64,000 nt of DNA from Mesorhabditis belari (Eukaryota > Nematoda > Chromadorea > Rhabditida > Rhabditidae): NCBI GenBank assembly GCA_958450365.1, contig CAUEEP010000888.1:567501-631500 (forward strand). Direction: 5' to 3'. The position numbers were made by a program, and so were the translations under genes. Shown here piece by piece: positions 43,890-55,424 of this stretch (positions are counted from its first letter, which is position 1; each line of letters begins with the position of its first letter). The notes beneath the pieces were generated by a model. That model made no database searches and was not told where the DNA came from. It worked only from the letters and a program-made list of their open reading frames with translations.

Positions 43890-44400
43890 CTAAATGTGAA
43901 AGTGTTTGATAAATTGATAAACACTCTTTTGACAAGTGAGACAAGTGACTAAAGAGTCAAATGTAAAATACAGGATTGTTCCCAGCACAACTTTTCCAGA
44001 AGCTAGCTCCTGATTTGGCTTCTGAACTTGTCTAGTCTTGTCCAAGAAAGTCTTGAGCCTGTCAGAAACCATAATTTGATCTAGTTTCACCCTCACTATA
44101 GCCGTCTCTTTACCTTGCCTGACCTGGACGGGCTTGGCCTAATTTGGCTTACAGACCCCGAGTCCGGCTGGAACATCCCTGAATGGCCAAATGAACGGCC
44201 AACCCTGCCTGAAAAACTTCAAAGTCACTGGCGAACGCACAAAAAAGAAAAACATTTTTCTTTCTTATCTTTTAAATTTTTCCCATTTAAAATGAAATCT
44301 TGCTCTTTCTCATTTTCAAATGTGTTCTTTCACCAAAACTATCATTCCTTTCTTTTCTTTCATTTCATTTTCCCATAAAAAAATCCCTTTCCTTAGAATT
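43890..44400. repeat. Degenerate GGCC-type repeat and A/T-rich spacer
   Basis: About 43970-44215 has the scattered TGGCCT, CCTGACCTGG and GGCTTGGCC motifs seen elsewhere in the window. It lies where the activation segment of the kinase would be expected. Confidence 0.45.
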
Positions 44401-44584
44401 TTTGTCCTATTGTATTAGGTGCCTCAAAAATTTCAGACCGTCGACGAATTGGCAAAAGAATTGCTAAAAGTTTTACGTTTTTTAGAATTGCTAAAAGTTA
44501 CGTGTAAGTTTTACTTTGAATCCAAAAAAGCGCATTATTTTTTTCATTAACTTATTGTAACAAAAATGTACAGAATTGTATTTC

Positions 44585-45830
44585 AGACTCAAAAACGGCA
44601 AATGAAGTAAATACACCGACACAAACTTGGTGTTATGATATTCAAGCGGTGTGCATGAAATGTCGTGAAGAACAACGAGCAATAGCCCGAGGGATTCGAG
44701 CACATCAAAGCAAAGACCACAATTGTTTCGAGTACACGACGTATCCTTCATATTGCTTGATGGGTGAGTAAATTTCAACGTAATCAAAGAAATTCTCTTT
44801 GAAAAACGAAAACAATCAGATTGCTTTAGTGGGTGCTTTACGTTGAATCAAAATTTGATGGCTACGTTCAAACAACTCAATCAATCACAATTCCTGAGTG
44901 TCCGATTTGTAATGAAGAATGTGGGTGATTTCATTGTACACTTAGAAAATGATGAAACATTAGACTCAATAGAAAGCTCAAAAAGAGAACCATTCATCCT
45001 CCACTGTGGCCACGGGATATGTAATGGGTGTTTTGCTAAAATGTCAAAACCAAGAACCCATAAGAGCTTCTTTAAATATGATCTCGAATGTCCACAATGC
45101 AAACGGAACGATTCTTATGCTCAAGTATCATGGGAGAATCCATTGAAAAGTTGGTTGCCTTTCTCACAAACTTGAATCGTTAAAATCATTCAGTCTTTTT
45201 GCGGGAACTGTCGGAGAAACAAATTGAATCGAAAAGAACATGTGGTGATTGCAAAAAAGAGGTTTTCCTCTAGATTTCACATTGTCAAAATCTACTTAGG
45301 CGCCTTTGTTTGAAATGTTTCAATGTAACGATTGTGGAAAAGTAATGGTTCGTTGAGAAGAGATTTTTGGAAATGGAAGTTTATAATTTTTGGATAATTA
45401 TGTGCATATTTCAGTTAACGCTTTCAGGGATGTTAGATAATTTCAAAAACTACACTCATGTGATGTGTAAAATGAAAGTATAAATCAAAATTTAGCTTTG
45501 CTCTTTATGTGTAGTGAAAAAGCATCGACAGCATAAAATCGTTGATTTGGAAGTTGTAGAGGTAGAAAGAAAAGTATCTACAAATAACCAGAAGAACATT
45601 CCATTTTCAGGTGAAGAAATTGATGAATGCAACTTATGGAGTGATCACCCCGCAAATTAAAGCTTATGATGTCTGTTTTCCCGAACTTCAAGCGGATTTG
45701 ATTAAAAAAATCCACAATTTTCAAGCGGTAAATTTTCAAATTTTTGTGATAAATTCCAGAGATTCTTCAGAAAGCTCTTGAAAAAGCCGGCACGATTGAG
45801 GGGTTAAATTATGATCCAGCTAACACAAGT
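44585..45830 (+). pseudogene. RING/B-box protein, frameshifted
   Basis: RING proteins of this sort are E3 ubiquitin ligases. A first piece (44585-44762) has cysteine/histidine pairs (CYDIQAVCMKCREE, then HQSKDHNCFEY). After an acceptor at 44829 the frame encodes IPECPICNEECG; one base too many in the G run near 44921-44925 moves the rest (FILHCGHGICNGCF, LECPQCKRND) to another frame. A second shift follows near 45130 (IEKLVAFLTNLN). Later pieces fit a B-box: KRTCGDCKKEVFL, MFQCNDCGK, and CVVKKHRQHKIVDLEVV at about 45505-45565. A last helix-rich exon (about 45612-45728) follows. RING then B-box order is typical of Caenorhabditis members. Confidence 0.65.
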
Positions 45831-46438
45831 ACTCTAAAAATTCTAAATTTTGCTGAAATTGAGACAAATGAGTTGAAACACCTGCTTGCAAATCGGGTGG
45901 AAATTGATCGTTAGTCGAAGAGATCTGATACTATGAATTGATGGGGGACGCAAAGCTTAGCTTTATTTTCAAGTTCCGTTCAAATTTGGAGACAAAATGT
46001 TATTTGAAATGCAAAAACTGTTCAAGCTGAATGATGAAAAATTCATCAGCAAATCTTAAATTTGCTTGATTCTGTAATGCTACAATAGTAAAAGTGATTT
46101 GAACCACTGAATGAACTAGTAACTGTGAGGATGTCAATTAACGATCATAATGACCAAAGTGGTGAATGATGTTCACATGACGATGAAAAGACTAGCAAAG
46201 CCTAAGAATGAAATCATTTTATCTGGTTGATTGTTTGGATTGACCAGCCATTATTGATCAACCGACCGACCGCGCTCAAAAACAGCACCAACAATAGTTT
46301 TGTCCTCCATACTTTGATTAGTAAACCGAAGAAAAAGAAGAGCAGTCGAATCTTTGATCAGCTGACCGAAACACCTGCTTGCAAATGGGCTGGAAATTTT
46401 GATGATGGAAATTATTTTATTCCAAAGCTGTTCACAAA
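45831..46438. pseudogene. Decayed receptor 5' region
   Basis: Around 45880-45960 a relic of receptor exon 1 (GATCGTTAGTCGAAGAGATC) is frame-broken. 46080-46380 matches the sequence upstream of receptor copy 2 (38985-39310). Confidence 0.5.
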
Positions 46439-47780
46439 ATGCTTCCCAATCGATCGTTGCCCGAAGAGATTTGGTATTATGGATTGATGGGGATTTCTAT
46501 CGTTCTCTACATTATTGTCCTACATACTTTGATTCGTAAACAGAAGAAAAATGACCCGAAATCCCACCTTCTTTATCTTATTCTCGGAGAGGTTAGTTTA
46601 AAACCCAGTCTGGAGCAGTTTTATTATTGATATTAGTTTTAAGCTTTTTACTATCTAAAACGGAGCCAATTCAGCTTTAAAATTTTATTATCACAAGCTA
46701 ATAGTAAGTCTGCAAATCCAAGAAAAATCAAAACCCAAACAAATAAGTTTCATTCCCAGACAGCCGTTCTCGTGCAAGGAATCGAAATCGCTGTTACGGA
46801 GGTCGGCATTCTTCTACCATATATAGCTGTTTATTTCCATGGGTTTATGATCGAGCTGGGAATTCCTGCTAGCCTCGTTTTAGTATGTAGAGTCAAACCT
46901 CGTTAGTCAATAACTCAATCTATAACCCTCAATAACAAAGAAAAATCCATTTACTATCAAGGTTAAATTGAATGTTTTTTTTATCAAAAAACCCTAGTAA
47001 AGCCATCTACTAAAGAGTTTTCTACTAGCGAGGTTTCACTGTATATGAATTAAACACTAAAAGTCGCAAAACTTTAGACGATCTGGGTGTCTAATTGGCA
47101 TTTACTCGGTATTTCAGCGGGTGTTTTACTCTTTTCTCGATATTTTTTGTTGAGCGGTGGGAAAGTCGGGTTTGTTAAAGATGGTACATACCGTAAATAC
47201 TGCTAGATAATAGATCCGAAAAAAATGATTAGGAACTTTTTCTAAAAACGATTCACCAGTGAAAATAAAAGGTAGTTAAAAATGATACATACCGTACCGT
47301 AAAAGTAAAAAGAACCGAGGATGCCTTTTTTGAACAAACAGAAGTTTGAAAGGTCAAAAATTTTTCTTGTATGTTTGAAATCAAACAAAATCGAATGAAA
47401 ATGGTTTTAGAAAAATAAAAATTTTGAGAACCCTTTTCTGTTTTTGGGCCTGGAAACGTTTGGAGGATTAAAAAATGGAAAACCCCGGTTTTCTGATAGA
47501 AGAAATATGGTATAATGAAATTTCGAAGTTTTTTTAGAAACTACAGAATCAATAAAAATCGTATCGAGATCTGTTTTCTTCCACTGAACTCATTAGCTTT
47601 TTTTGGTCTATTTTTATTGTGCAAGACAAATCTTCCGAAAGATGTAGTTGCCTTGGAGTATCCAGTAAGTTTAACAAATGACATTTCTATTTAGTTTCAT
47701 TGCAATTAATTTGAATAAATCTAACTATAAAATCAAATTTTTTCTTTGTAACAATTAGTTCAATTTGATTAGCTGACGAT
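46439..47780 (+). pseudogene. Serpentine chemoreceptor, copy 3
   Basis: Exons 46439-46591 (MLPNRSLPEEIWYYGLMGIS), about 46755-46880, about 47060-47165, about 47536-47664 (ends KDVVALEYP) and about 47758-47800. The last has a TGA (FNLIS then stop) where copies 1 and 2 read on. Helices 5-7 are absent: the copy ends at the mariner starting 47844. Confidence 0.62.
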
Positions 47781-47843
47781 TAGCTCTCTGGAGCAATATG
47801 TAGAAATTGGAGAAATCTTAATGTAATCATTTAGAACAAAATA

Positions 47844-49104
47844 TTAGGTTGGTGCAAAAGAAATTTCGGTCGATATAAAATGTTCTTATTTTTTTAATCT
47901 GAAGAGCTTATTTGATGTTCTTTTGTGCATTTGTACTCTTGGATATTTGCTTTATTTTCGCACTTTTTCAAAGTCAGAGCTTTCACTTTTTAATTGATTT
48001 TTGCTTTAGATCATGGTGGATCAAAAGTATGTTCTGCGCACGTGTCTTCTCTATGACTTCAAAATGGGCAAAAACGCTGCTGATTCACATCGTGATCTCT
48101 GTTCCGCCTTTGGAGAACAGGTTATCACCGAAAGATCATGCCAGCTCTGGTTTGCCCAATTCCGAGATGGTAATGAATCCCTTGAAGACGAATCGCATGG
48201 ACATCGTGCCACAGCCATCGACAACAATGAATTGGAACAATTAATTGAAGCTGATCCAATGCAAACAACACGAGAACTTGCCAAACATCTCCAATGTGAT
48301 CATTCAACAATTGTACGCCATTTGGAAATAATTGGAAAGACAAATCGTAATGGACAATGGGTTCCACATCAATTGAGTGTTGAGAATCTGGGAGCACGCG
48401 TTTCGATCAGCCATATTTTGCTCCATAAGTCGAAAAGAAGCCATTTTTTTGAGAATATCTTGACGATGGATGAGAAGTGGATTCACTTTGATAATACTTC
48501 TCGAAAAAGACAATGGCTGAGCAAAGGTCAAGCGCCAATTCCAACTCCAAAGCCGGATTATCATGGGCGCAAAGTGATGTTGTCTTGCTGGTGGAATATC
48601 AATGGACTTGTTCATTTTGAATTATTAGAGCCCGGAAAAACAGTCGATTCATCTTATTTTATTCAACAACTCAAGAAGGTTGACGAAATTTTGCGTGAAA
48701 AAGGCCTAAATCCCTCAACTATCAACTTTCTCCGTGATAATGCTCCAGCTCACACGGCAAAAACCTCTTGTAAGGAACTAGAGAAGCTAGGATGGAAGGT
48801 CTTACCACATGCGCCGTATAGTCCAGACTTAGCACCCTCCGATTTTCACCTTTTCAGATCGATGCAACATTCCCTTGAGAATTGCCAGTTTAAGAATGCA
48901 AAAGAAGTCGAAAATTGGGTGACCAACTACTTTGCATCACAGAATCAAGCGTTCTGTGAGAAGGGGATCCGCAATCTGTAGCAACGTTGGAGGGATGTCA
49001 TAGATAATAATGGTGCTTATTGTTTTAAATAAATTGTTATCAAAAAAAATTTTGGATGACTTTAATGTTTGTAAAAAAACGAAATTTCATTTGCACCAAC
49101 CTAG
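47844..49104 (+). mobile_element. Mariner element at the edge of duplication copy B
   Basis: Ends TTAGGTTGGTGCAAAAGAAA and complement (CCAACCTAG, last base changed). TA at 47842-47843 and 49105-49106. Its left flank belongs to receptor copy 3 and its right flank is the first base of duplication copy B. Confidence 0.95.
48013..48981 (+). CDS. Mariner transposase with late stop (322 aa)
   Basis: DD34D transposase, MVDQKYVLRTCLLYDFKMGK at the start. It has the helix-turn-helix region, WVPHQL, and the triad in TMDEKW, RDNAPAH and SPDLAPSDFHLF. A TAG at 48979-48981 removes about the last 17 residues, which are still readable after it (QRWRDVIDNNG). The second motif begins with Arg where HDN is usual. 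Probably inactive or weak. Confidence 0.9.
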   Translation: MVDQKYVLRTCLLYDFKMGKNAADSHRDLCSAFGEQVITERSCQLWFAQFRDGNESLEDESHGHRATAIDNNELEQLIEADPMQTTRELAKHLQCDHSTIVRHLEIIGKTNRNGQWVPHQLSVENLGARVSISHILLHKSKRSHFFENILTMDEKWIHFDNTSRKRQWLSKGQAPIPTPKPDYHGRKVMLSCWWNINGLVHFELLEPGKTVDSSYFIQQLKKVDEILREKGLNPSTINFLRDNAPAHTAKTSCKELEKLGWKVLPHAPYSPDLAPSDFHLFRSMQHSLENCQFKNAKEVENWVTNYFASQNQAFCEKGIRNL

Positions 49105-49833
49105 TACCTATTTTGCGCAAAAGTTGTTGATTGGCTAATGGGAAAGAAGATTGGCTAATGGGAAAGAAGACAAGGAGTCGTCATCGAAATTTGCTTGCTA
49201 AATTAGAATTTAAATTTAAATAGCTTTTGGTTTACAGCTGTTTTTAGATACTGACAAGATAAACACCTCATTCTGCAGTCTCTGTTGAGAGCCGGTCATA
49301 TTTGCGAAAGCTTTTATGTTCTTGAGATCAATTCTGAAGTCAAGAAAAGTTTATTGCATTTACTAAAGCTTTTAAACTCACGAGTTTGTTAAATCTTTCA
49401 TTGTGATTGGAAATTTCCACTCTGGATTCTCCTTTGTTCTATTGATCTGCTCCAGCAGGAAATGTTCTTGGATATTGGTCGGCAAACTCTCCAAAGCCTT
49501 TTCTGGAAGCATATTTAGGAAGTTACTCTACTGCAAGTTATCATTGAAGTTGTTAGTCAATTCGTTAAAAATTCTTATTCTTTACCTAACTCCAGTAGAA
49601 TGAGTTGATTGTTTGCCGGTGTTTTGAGAGAGAATGTGTCTTTGGAAAGCGTTTTCTAAAGTTCTTTTGAGGCTCTGGATCTTGGTTTTTACACAAACTT
49701 CAATCAAACGGCACTTAATTTTAAGGAAAAACCACTATCTAACAGATCTATAGTAAAGAACGTTTACTTTTGCAGCTTATTTAAACAACAAACTCACATG
49801 GCTCCCATTTGATCCACGGTTATGTGTCGTCAT
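49105..49833 (-). pseudogene. LAP1-like gene, 5' exons only (copy B)
   Basis: Exons 1-5 matching 12933-12208, starting MTTHNRGSNGSH at 49833. Exon 3 has an in-frame 9-bp loss. Exon 5 carries a 20-bp tandem duplication (ATTGGCTAATGGGAAAGAAG) that shifts the frame. Exons for the membrane segment and lumenal domain are absent because the copy stops at the mariner. Confidence 0.85.
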
Positions 49834-50207
49834 TTTAAAGAAATATCAAAACGAAAAAAGTATAGAATTCTTCGAAAAAGAAAGTATAAAGTTCTCCAAC
49901 AAACAACGAATACTGCAAAATGGATCTGAACTGATGCTGACCAGTCTCTAAGTAAGCAAAAAAAAGTCTTGCAAAATAAAATTCCCAAAAACGATTTCCC
50001 ACAGGTCACAGCTTCGAAAAACTTTTTTTCTTGCACAAATTTCCCTTTTTTATCTTTGCCACAAGACTTGCTTTTTGGAACGCAAAAATGAACTTTTTTT
50101 ACAAAGAAGCCAGGAAACTGATAAAAATATCGTTGCAACGGACAATTCCACCCGCTTTTTTTTCAGCAGATAATCAAAAAAGCACAAGCTTTGCGCTGAA
50201 ATTCTTG

Positions 50208-50398
50208 ATGAAGACCTGGAAGTTTCTCGTAATCTTTGTTTTGCTCTGCATAACCGCTGTGATAATTGAGTTTTGTGAGAATCTTTGAAAAGTTTTAAAT
50301 AGGTCAACGAAATCCAAACAACGCCGAGGATTGGAATAAAGACAAAATGATGAACGGCAAAAAGAAGTTCTGAAGAAAAATGAGAAGAGAGCCGAAGT
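50208..50398 (+). pseudogene. Secreted protein, copy B (frameshifted)
   Basis: Exon 1 (50208-50258) keeps the signal peptide MKTWKFLVIFVLLCITA. Exon 2 begins VNEIQTTPRIG but a lost base then gives a stop. Compare 13331-13521. Confidence 0.7.
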
Positions 50399-50463
50399 AA
50401 TGGTATTATTTGTATTGAATATAATAGATAGAAGCTAAGTTTCATACCTACTCTTTTACCAGA

Positions 50464-50636
50464 GCCCGTATTCTCGTCAGCCGGAAACCCTACCGGAAAG
50501 GAATTTTTCGGCTACCGGAAACGCAAAAAAATTTCCGGCTTGGACAAGCATACCGCTACCGGAAAAGCTACCGGCAACTTTTTTGGGTTTCCGGCAGGGT
50601 TTCCGGCAGAAGTTTCCGGCTGACGAGCATACGGGC
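50464..50636. mobile_element. CCGG-rich inverted-repeat element (copy B)
   Basis: Counterpart of 13601-13795, slightly shorter, with the same ends (GCCCGTATTCTCGTCAGCCGG and complement). Confidence 0.75.
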
Positions 50637-51716
50637 TCAGTTCAGTTCAATAGTCTCAGCTAAAGTTTTGCTATCCATTTTCCAGAGCACTTTCATTGCG
50701 AAATGCCGGAAAATGCCATTAATGGGTGGGCATGTTTGTGAATGTCACAATCATTTTCGCAACTCATTGCACCGTATTTTCATATTTCTTTATCTAGATT
50801 TTCGCATTTCGCATTTTCACAAAAACTGAAACTGTTCGTTTTGATGCAAAGGGTTAAGTTCAGATGGAGGAACAAAGTGGATTTCAGTGTGTATCAGCCG
50901 CTGCGCGAATCCTTTTTTCTCAAAGCTCTCAAAGTTCATTCGCGAGGCAGCATTAGGGACGGACAAATCAAAAAACTATTGTTGATTTGTGTTCAGACTT
51001 AATGTTTGATTTGCCAAATTTTCAGCTTCTAGTTCATCGTTTGAAGATATCAGACAAACGTTTGAAGATATCAGATCATGTTTTATATGTAGCTGATTGA
51101 AAGTTGCTTTCTGCTTGGATCTACCGTTTGATGGGGAAAATCGTGGCATTCACCTTCAGAATGATTCATGACGACGTAAAGAAACAGTACGACGGAGAAT
51201 CTTGTAACATAAAAATCAGTTGTAGTATGCTGTAAGGTACTTTTCTTTTTCCAAATTTTTAACCTTTAACTGTGAGCTTTCCATAAGAGCCCATCATCTC
51301 CATTAGCCTGTATCAAAGAACAAAATTTTCCAGCTGAATACTTTATCACTAAGAAAAAGTGAAGTCATAAGCGGATTTCATTTTCATCTAATCATTGAAT
51401 AGGGAAGGGTCATAGAATACAAATTGTGCAGGAAAATCATCCCTTTGAGCTCTTATCTGACGAATGAAATAGGAGAAAATGCTCTTCAGAAAGTACTTAT
51501 TTCTTGAATTTCTACACTGAAAATGCTTTTTTAAAGTGCTACTTGCAGATAAATGCTAAGAATTGTATGTTTAAATAATGTAAAATAACTTAGTGTCTTT
51601 AGTTTTTGCAGTAATCATTTCAGTCTTGCCCTGTCAGTGTACAGAAACCCTGTCAGAGCTGGCCAAAAGCTTATCCTTGCTTCGAAATAAGAATTTAACC
51701 TCAATTTTAACATGTA

Positions 51717-52256
51717 CAGGGTGAGTCATAATTATTGCAACAAGAGTTCAAAGACCGTTTTCCAAACAGGAAAACGGGCGTGTCATGGGCGTGTAAAGCC
51801 AATAACAATCAAAATTGGACCTTGATGCAAGATGGAGCTCCCGCTCACACGAAGAAGACGGTTCAGGGCTGGTGTGTGGGCAACTTTCCCTCAGTGATCG
51901 CCAAGGATGAATGGCCTCCAAACTCACCGGATTTCAATGTGATGGACTTTTCCATTTGGGCAATCTTAGAGGCTAATCTCTGCTCTCGAAAACACACAAG
52001 TTTGGATCCTTTGAAGAAGTCTTTGACCAAAGGATGGAAGGCGATTCCTCAAGATGACATTCGGGCCGCAGTGGAGGCATACCCGAACCGATTAAGGGCT
52101 GTTATCAAGGCAAAAAGCGGTCATATCAAATGATCTCTTGTTTCCTTATTTGTTACTGTTAAATAAAGCTATTTCTGTTTAAAAATCTTCTTCCAGTGAA
52201 ACTTCTTGGTGTGCAATGCCTTGAGTATCTTGTTGCAATAATTATGACGCACCCTG
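51717..52256 (+). mobile_element. maT-like element, internally deleted, in copy B
   Basis: Ends CAGGGTGAGTCATAATTATT and complement. TA at 51715-51716; the right copy has decayed to TG (52257-52258). Copy A has the empty site CATGTACATGCTT at about 14953. The ends are related to those of 4911-7453 (CAGGGTG, ATAATT). Confidence 0.93.
51735..52133 (+). pseudogene. maT-like transposase, C-terminal half
   Basis: Keeps the second Asp (MQDGAPAHTKK) and third Asp (SPDFNVMDFSIW) with 37 residues between, the DD37D spacing of maT transposases. The DNA-binding region and first Asp are deleted, so it cannot act alone. Confidence 0.85.
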
Positions 52257-52681
52257 TGCATGCTTATCGAACTGTAGTAATCAATAAATTTTCATTTTTA
52301 TAGCCTTTCGAAAGCATTACAGTACTCTTTACTGGTAATGCAGTGACCCTGTCAGAGCTAGCCAGTATCACCTTGAGTTTCACAAAGCATAGTACCCAAC
52401 ATTGCTTTGTTTCATGCAAAAACATGCTCCAATGGCACCAATCTATCAAAGTTTTTGAAAATCGTACCCGAAATTCCGCTATTATTCTATGAGAGAAAGC
52501 GTACAGGATCTATTTTGTGCGTTTCTGTCAATTTTCCAGCTGAATACTTTATCTCTAAGAAAAAGTGTCAATTTTTCACGTTGACAATGGGTTTTTGCTT
52601 ATTTGCCTCTAATAAAATTGTTTCAAAATAACATTTATGCACACAAGCTAAAAGAATTCATTATTCAACTCCAACTCCAAC

Positions 52682-54844
52682 TCAAACGAATGGCCGTTGG
52701 CAGAGCACACCGACTTGTTTACTGGGAACAGCTAGCCACATGTCAGGAAATCCCGTGTCTGATCCGAAAATCATATTCATCACATTGCCCATGTACGGAT
52801 GCTGGAGATCAACTGAAAGATCAAAAAAATGAATCTTCAGTTGAGTGAGTTTTTTATGGATGCGTTTTCTAAAGTATGTCAACTTTTGGAACCTATCTTA
52901 ACCATGTTCTTACAATTAGTTTTACAAAAAGCTATCGTAATTCGACCTTTAGTCTTGCGAAAGGTACCGTAATCCTCGCCAATCTCGCCTAATCTATCTA
53001 TTTTTTTTAATTCTTTTGGAACTCACACAGAAACAGATTAAGGTGAATAAACTGGATAAAAACTAAGACAAGATTACGGTAGCTTTGAAGACAAGATTAC
53101 GGTAGTGGGCAATTTTTAGTTGTAAGTAAGTGATTGAATCAACTCACAAACTGGCTGGGGATCGGGAAAGAATGTGGCCTTCACATTTTTGAAGCAAATT
53201 GGATCAAAAGCGATATCCGGATTGGAATAAGCCTAAAAGGTTTTTTATCTAGATCTAATTTTTTTATCTATTTTCTCCTTACCTGATATCGAATGAACTG
53301 TTGATACTCTTTGTAATCGGCTATTGCCGTGGGCAAAGCTTTGATTGGATTGATCCAACATTTCGCTCTCGATAACCACGTGCTGAAACTTGTTTTTTGT
53401 TTTTGTCTTGACTCTAAATTTAACAAAACCCACGCGCAATTAATGACATTTATCCTTTTCGTGCAGTTGTTGATCGCATTCTCATAGCTTTTCGGCAGAT
53501 TTCCATTTCCGACCATGAAATCGGGAGCTGGAAATGAAAATCGGGTCAAGTTTTAGTGTCCCTGGTCAGGGATGTTCCAAAAACCAGGCCAAAGCCAGCT
53601 CCATTTCTGCCTTCTGGTTAGTCCAGATATTTTTCGTGCGCAAGGTCAGATCTGGCCTTTAGTTCTGGAAAATTCCTGTTCTTGGTTACCAAAGTGAGCT
53701 GCTGTTGCATCAAGTCCATTCAAGAAAATCTGATGTCCATTCGGTTTAGCAACGATTCCAAGCCAAGCCAATTTTACTCCAGAGCCTGGAAAGTAGAAGA
53801 GAATGGTTATAGTGCTCCGATCTTTTTCAAAATCACCTCGAAAAAGATTCCTGACCCTTGTCGCATCATTTTCATTTGCCAACATCAACAGTTTTCCATT
53901 CAAAGAAGCACATGTGGCTTTCGCAGCGGTAAATGTTTGATCTAAGGAGTGAAATGAGTAGAAGGAAGTTGAAAGGAAACTTTCTATTAAAATTCTTAAT
54001 CTAATAAAGTTAGAACATTTTTTTGATATTTCAAAAAAAGCTCAAATTCTTTTTAAAGGAAAAGACCGAATTCGCACTAAAACTAAATTATCGTCAAGAT
54101 TTTTTGATGAGGCTTTATGTAGGAATGACTAAAGTAAATCGGCTTATTTATTTTGTTTATTTATATATATTTTATTGTAGTAATAGGTGTAGTTATAGAA
54201 TTTTTGATGAAGCTTTATGTAGAAATTAATAGATTCGATCGATTCCCTGATCCCGTAAAACCCTCGAATCCAAATTTATAACTCACTCAATATCTTGATG
54301 TCATCTACAAAGCAAAAGAGAAATCCCTATGCAAATGACTGGCGACTGGTGTTCTTTGTGCGGGTTAATCGCTCTCCATCTGACAAACCGCTCCGCTATA
54401 GAGTGCTTCTCTTTTGGAATCCATAAAGGGAAAAAGAAGCGGTCAGCGACTGAGCTTTTTTTCTTTTTTGGGCGTTAGATCTTTGGCACGAATTCTCACC
54501 TTAAACTTGGCTATATTTTTGCTTGTTCAACCATTTAATCAGTTCTAATTGGCAGACTCAATAAAACAAATTAACTGATTTACTTTAGTCATTCCTACAT
54601 AAAAGCTCATCAAAAAGAAAAAATTATACTGCTACACCAACCTGCCAATAATTTAATTTTAGTGAGAATCGACCCTCAATTTGAATTCCTTTAACAACCT
54701 CGCTTTGGCTTTAAAATCCTACACTACTTTTACATACTCTTTGCAATAAGTTGCACGCAATAAGGTCGTCCAATTAAACCCTTCGATCCAGCTGGACACG
54801 CGCATAGACAAATTTGAATTATTGAGAGAAATATTAGAGTAGAA
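52682..54844 (-). pseudogene. C-type lectin gene, copy B
   Basis: Same exons as 15808-19764. The exon 53933-53831 region is in frame here (VRNLFRG then SGVKLAWLG), and the later exons (PDFMVGNGNLPKSYEN, CWINPIKALPTAIAD, GFPDMWLAVP, VGVLCQRPFV, stop at 52682) are open and correctly spliced. The acceptor of the 5' exon is changed from AATAG in copy A to AATAA here, and no signal-peptide exon is seen. Close to functional, but the 5' end is doubtful. Confidence 0.75.
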
Positions 54845-55250
54845 TGAAAAAATGATATCATAGTGTGTATTTGAATGAATTTTTGAGCCATAATTTGACT
54901 TGATCAGCATTTTATAGGTATGTTGAGCCGATCATGTGAACTCTTTTTTTGTGTGTGGGTCAACATGATGTTTGCTTCATGGAAAAGCCATCAATAATTG
55001 CATAAATTTTGAAAAGAGATAGATTTTATTGGTTTTCACGTCTTTTTTTTGTAAGTAAAAGTTTGAATTTATGGAATGTTGTCGAAAAACGAAAATCAAT
55101 TTCTGTGCATTGGCCTATTTTTGCATGCGAAAACTGGCTTTTGCACATTTCTCTTCTGCACTCTTTCACCAAACAAATTGTTTTTCTTCGGATGAAAAGC
55201 AGATCCAAACGAGTCGATCTTCATTTCTACTGAATAACATTATCTTTCTA

Positions 55251-55328
55251 ATGCCTTACTACAAATTCACCTACTTTGCTGTTCGTGGGAAAGGCTGGCA
55301 AAGAGAATTTCTGATACTTATGGATTAA
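55251..55328 (+). pseudogene. Glutathione S-transferase first exon (fragment)
   Basis: MPYYKFTYFAVRGKGWQREF resembles the N-terminus of nematode sigma-class GSTs (MPxYKLTYFxxRGxGE), including the Tyr near position 8. A stop follows at 55326-55328. No further GST exons were recognised. In copy A only ATGCCTTA remains. Confidence 0.5.
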
Positions 55329-55424
55329 CACATCACTAGCTCCAATTCATAGCTTACTTTCTGTCCAACTAAGTCTAATTTGAACTCTTTAGTTGCTGAA
55401 GATTTGATAATATATTAGGTTGGC

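Noticed and set aside
44843..45175. 110-residue ORF as a complete protein
   Set aside because: It uses a TTG start and contains only the second half of a RING; the first half (CPICNEEC) is in another frame, so this is one exon of a frameshifted gene.
50050..50445. 131-residue minus-strand ORF in copy B
   Set aside because: The opposite strand has a signal peptide and a phase-correct intron, and this ORF is not kept at full length in copy A.
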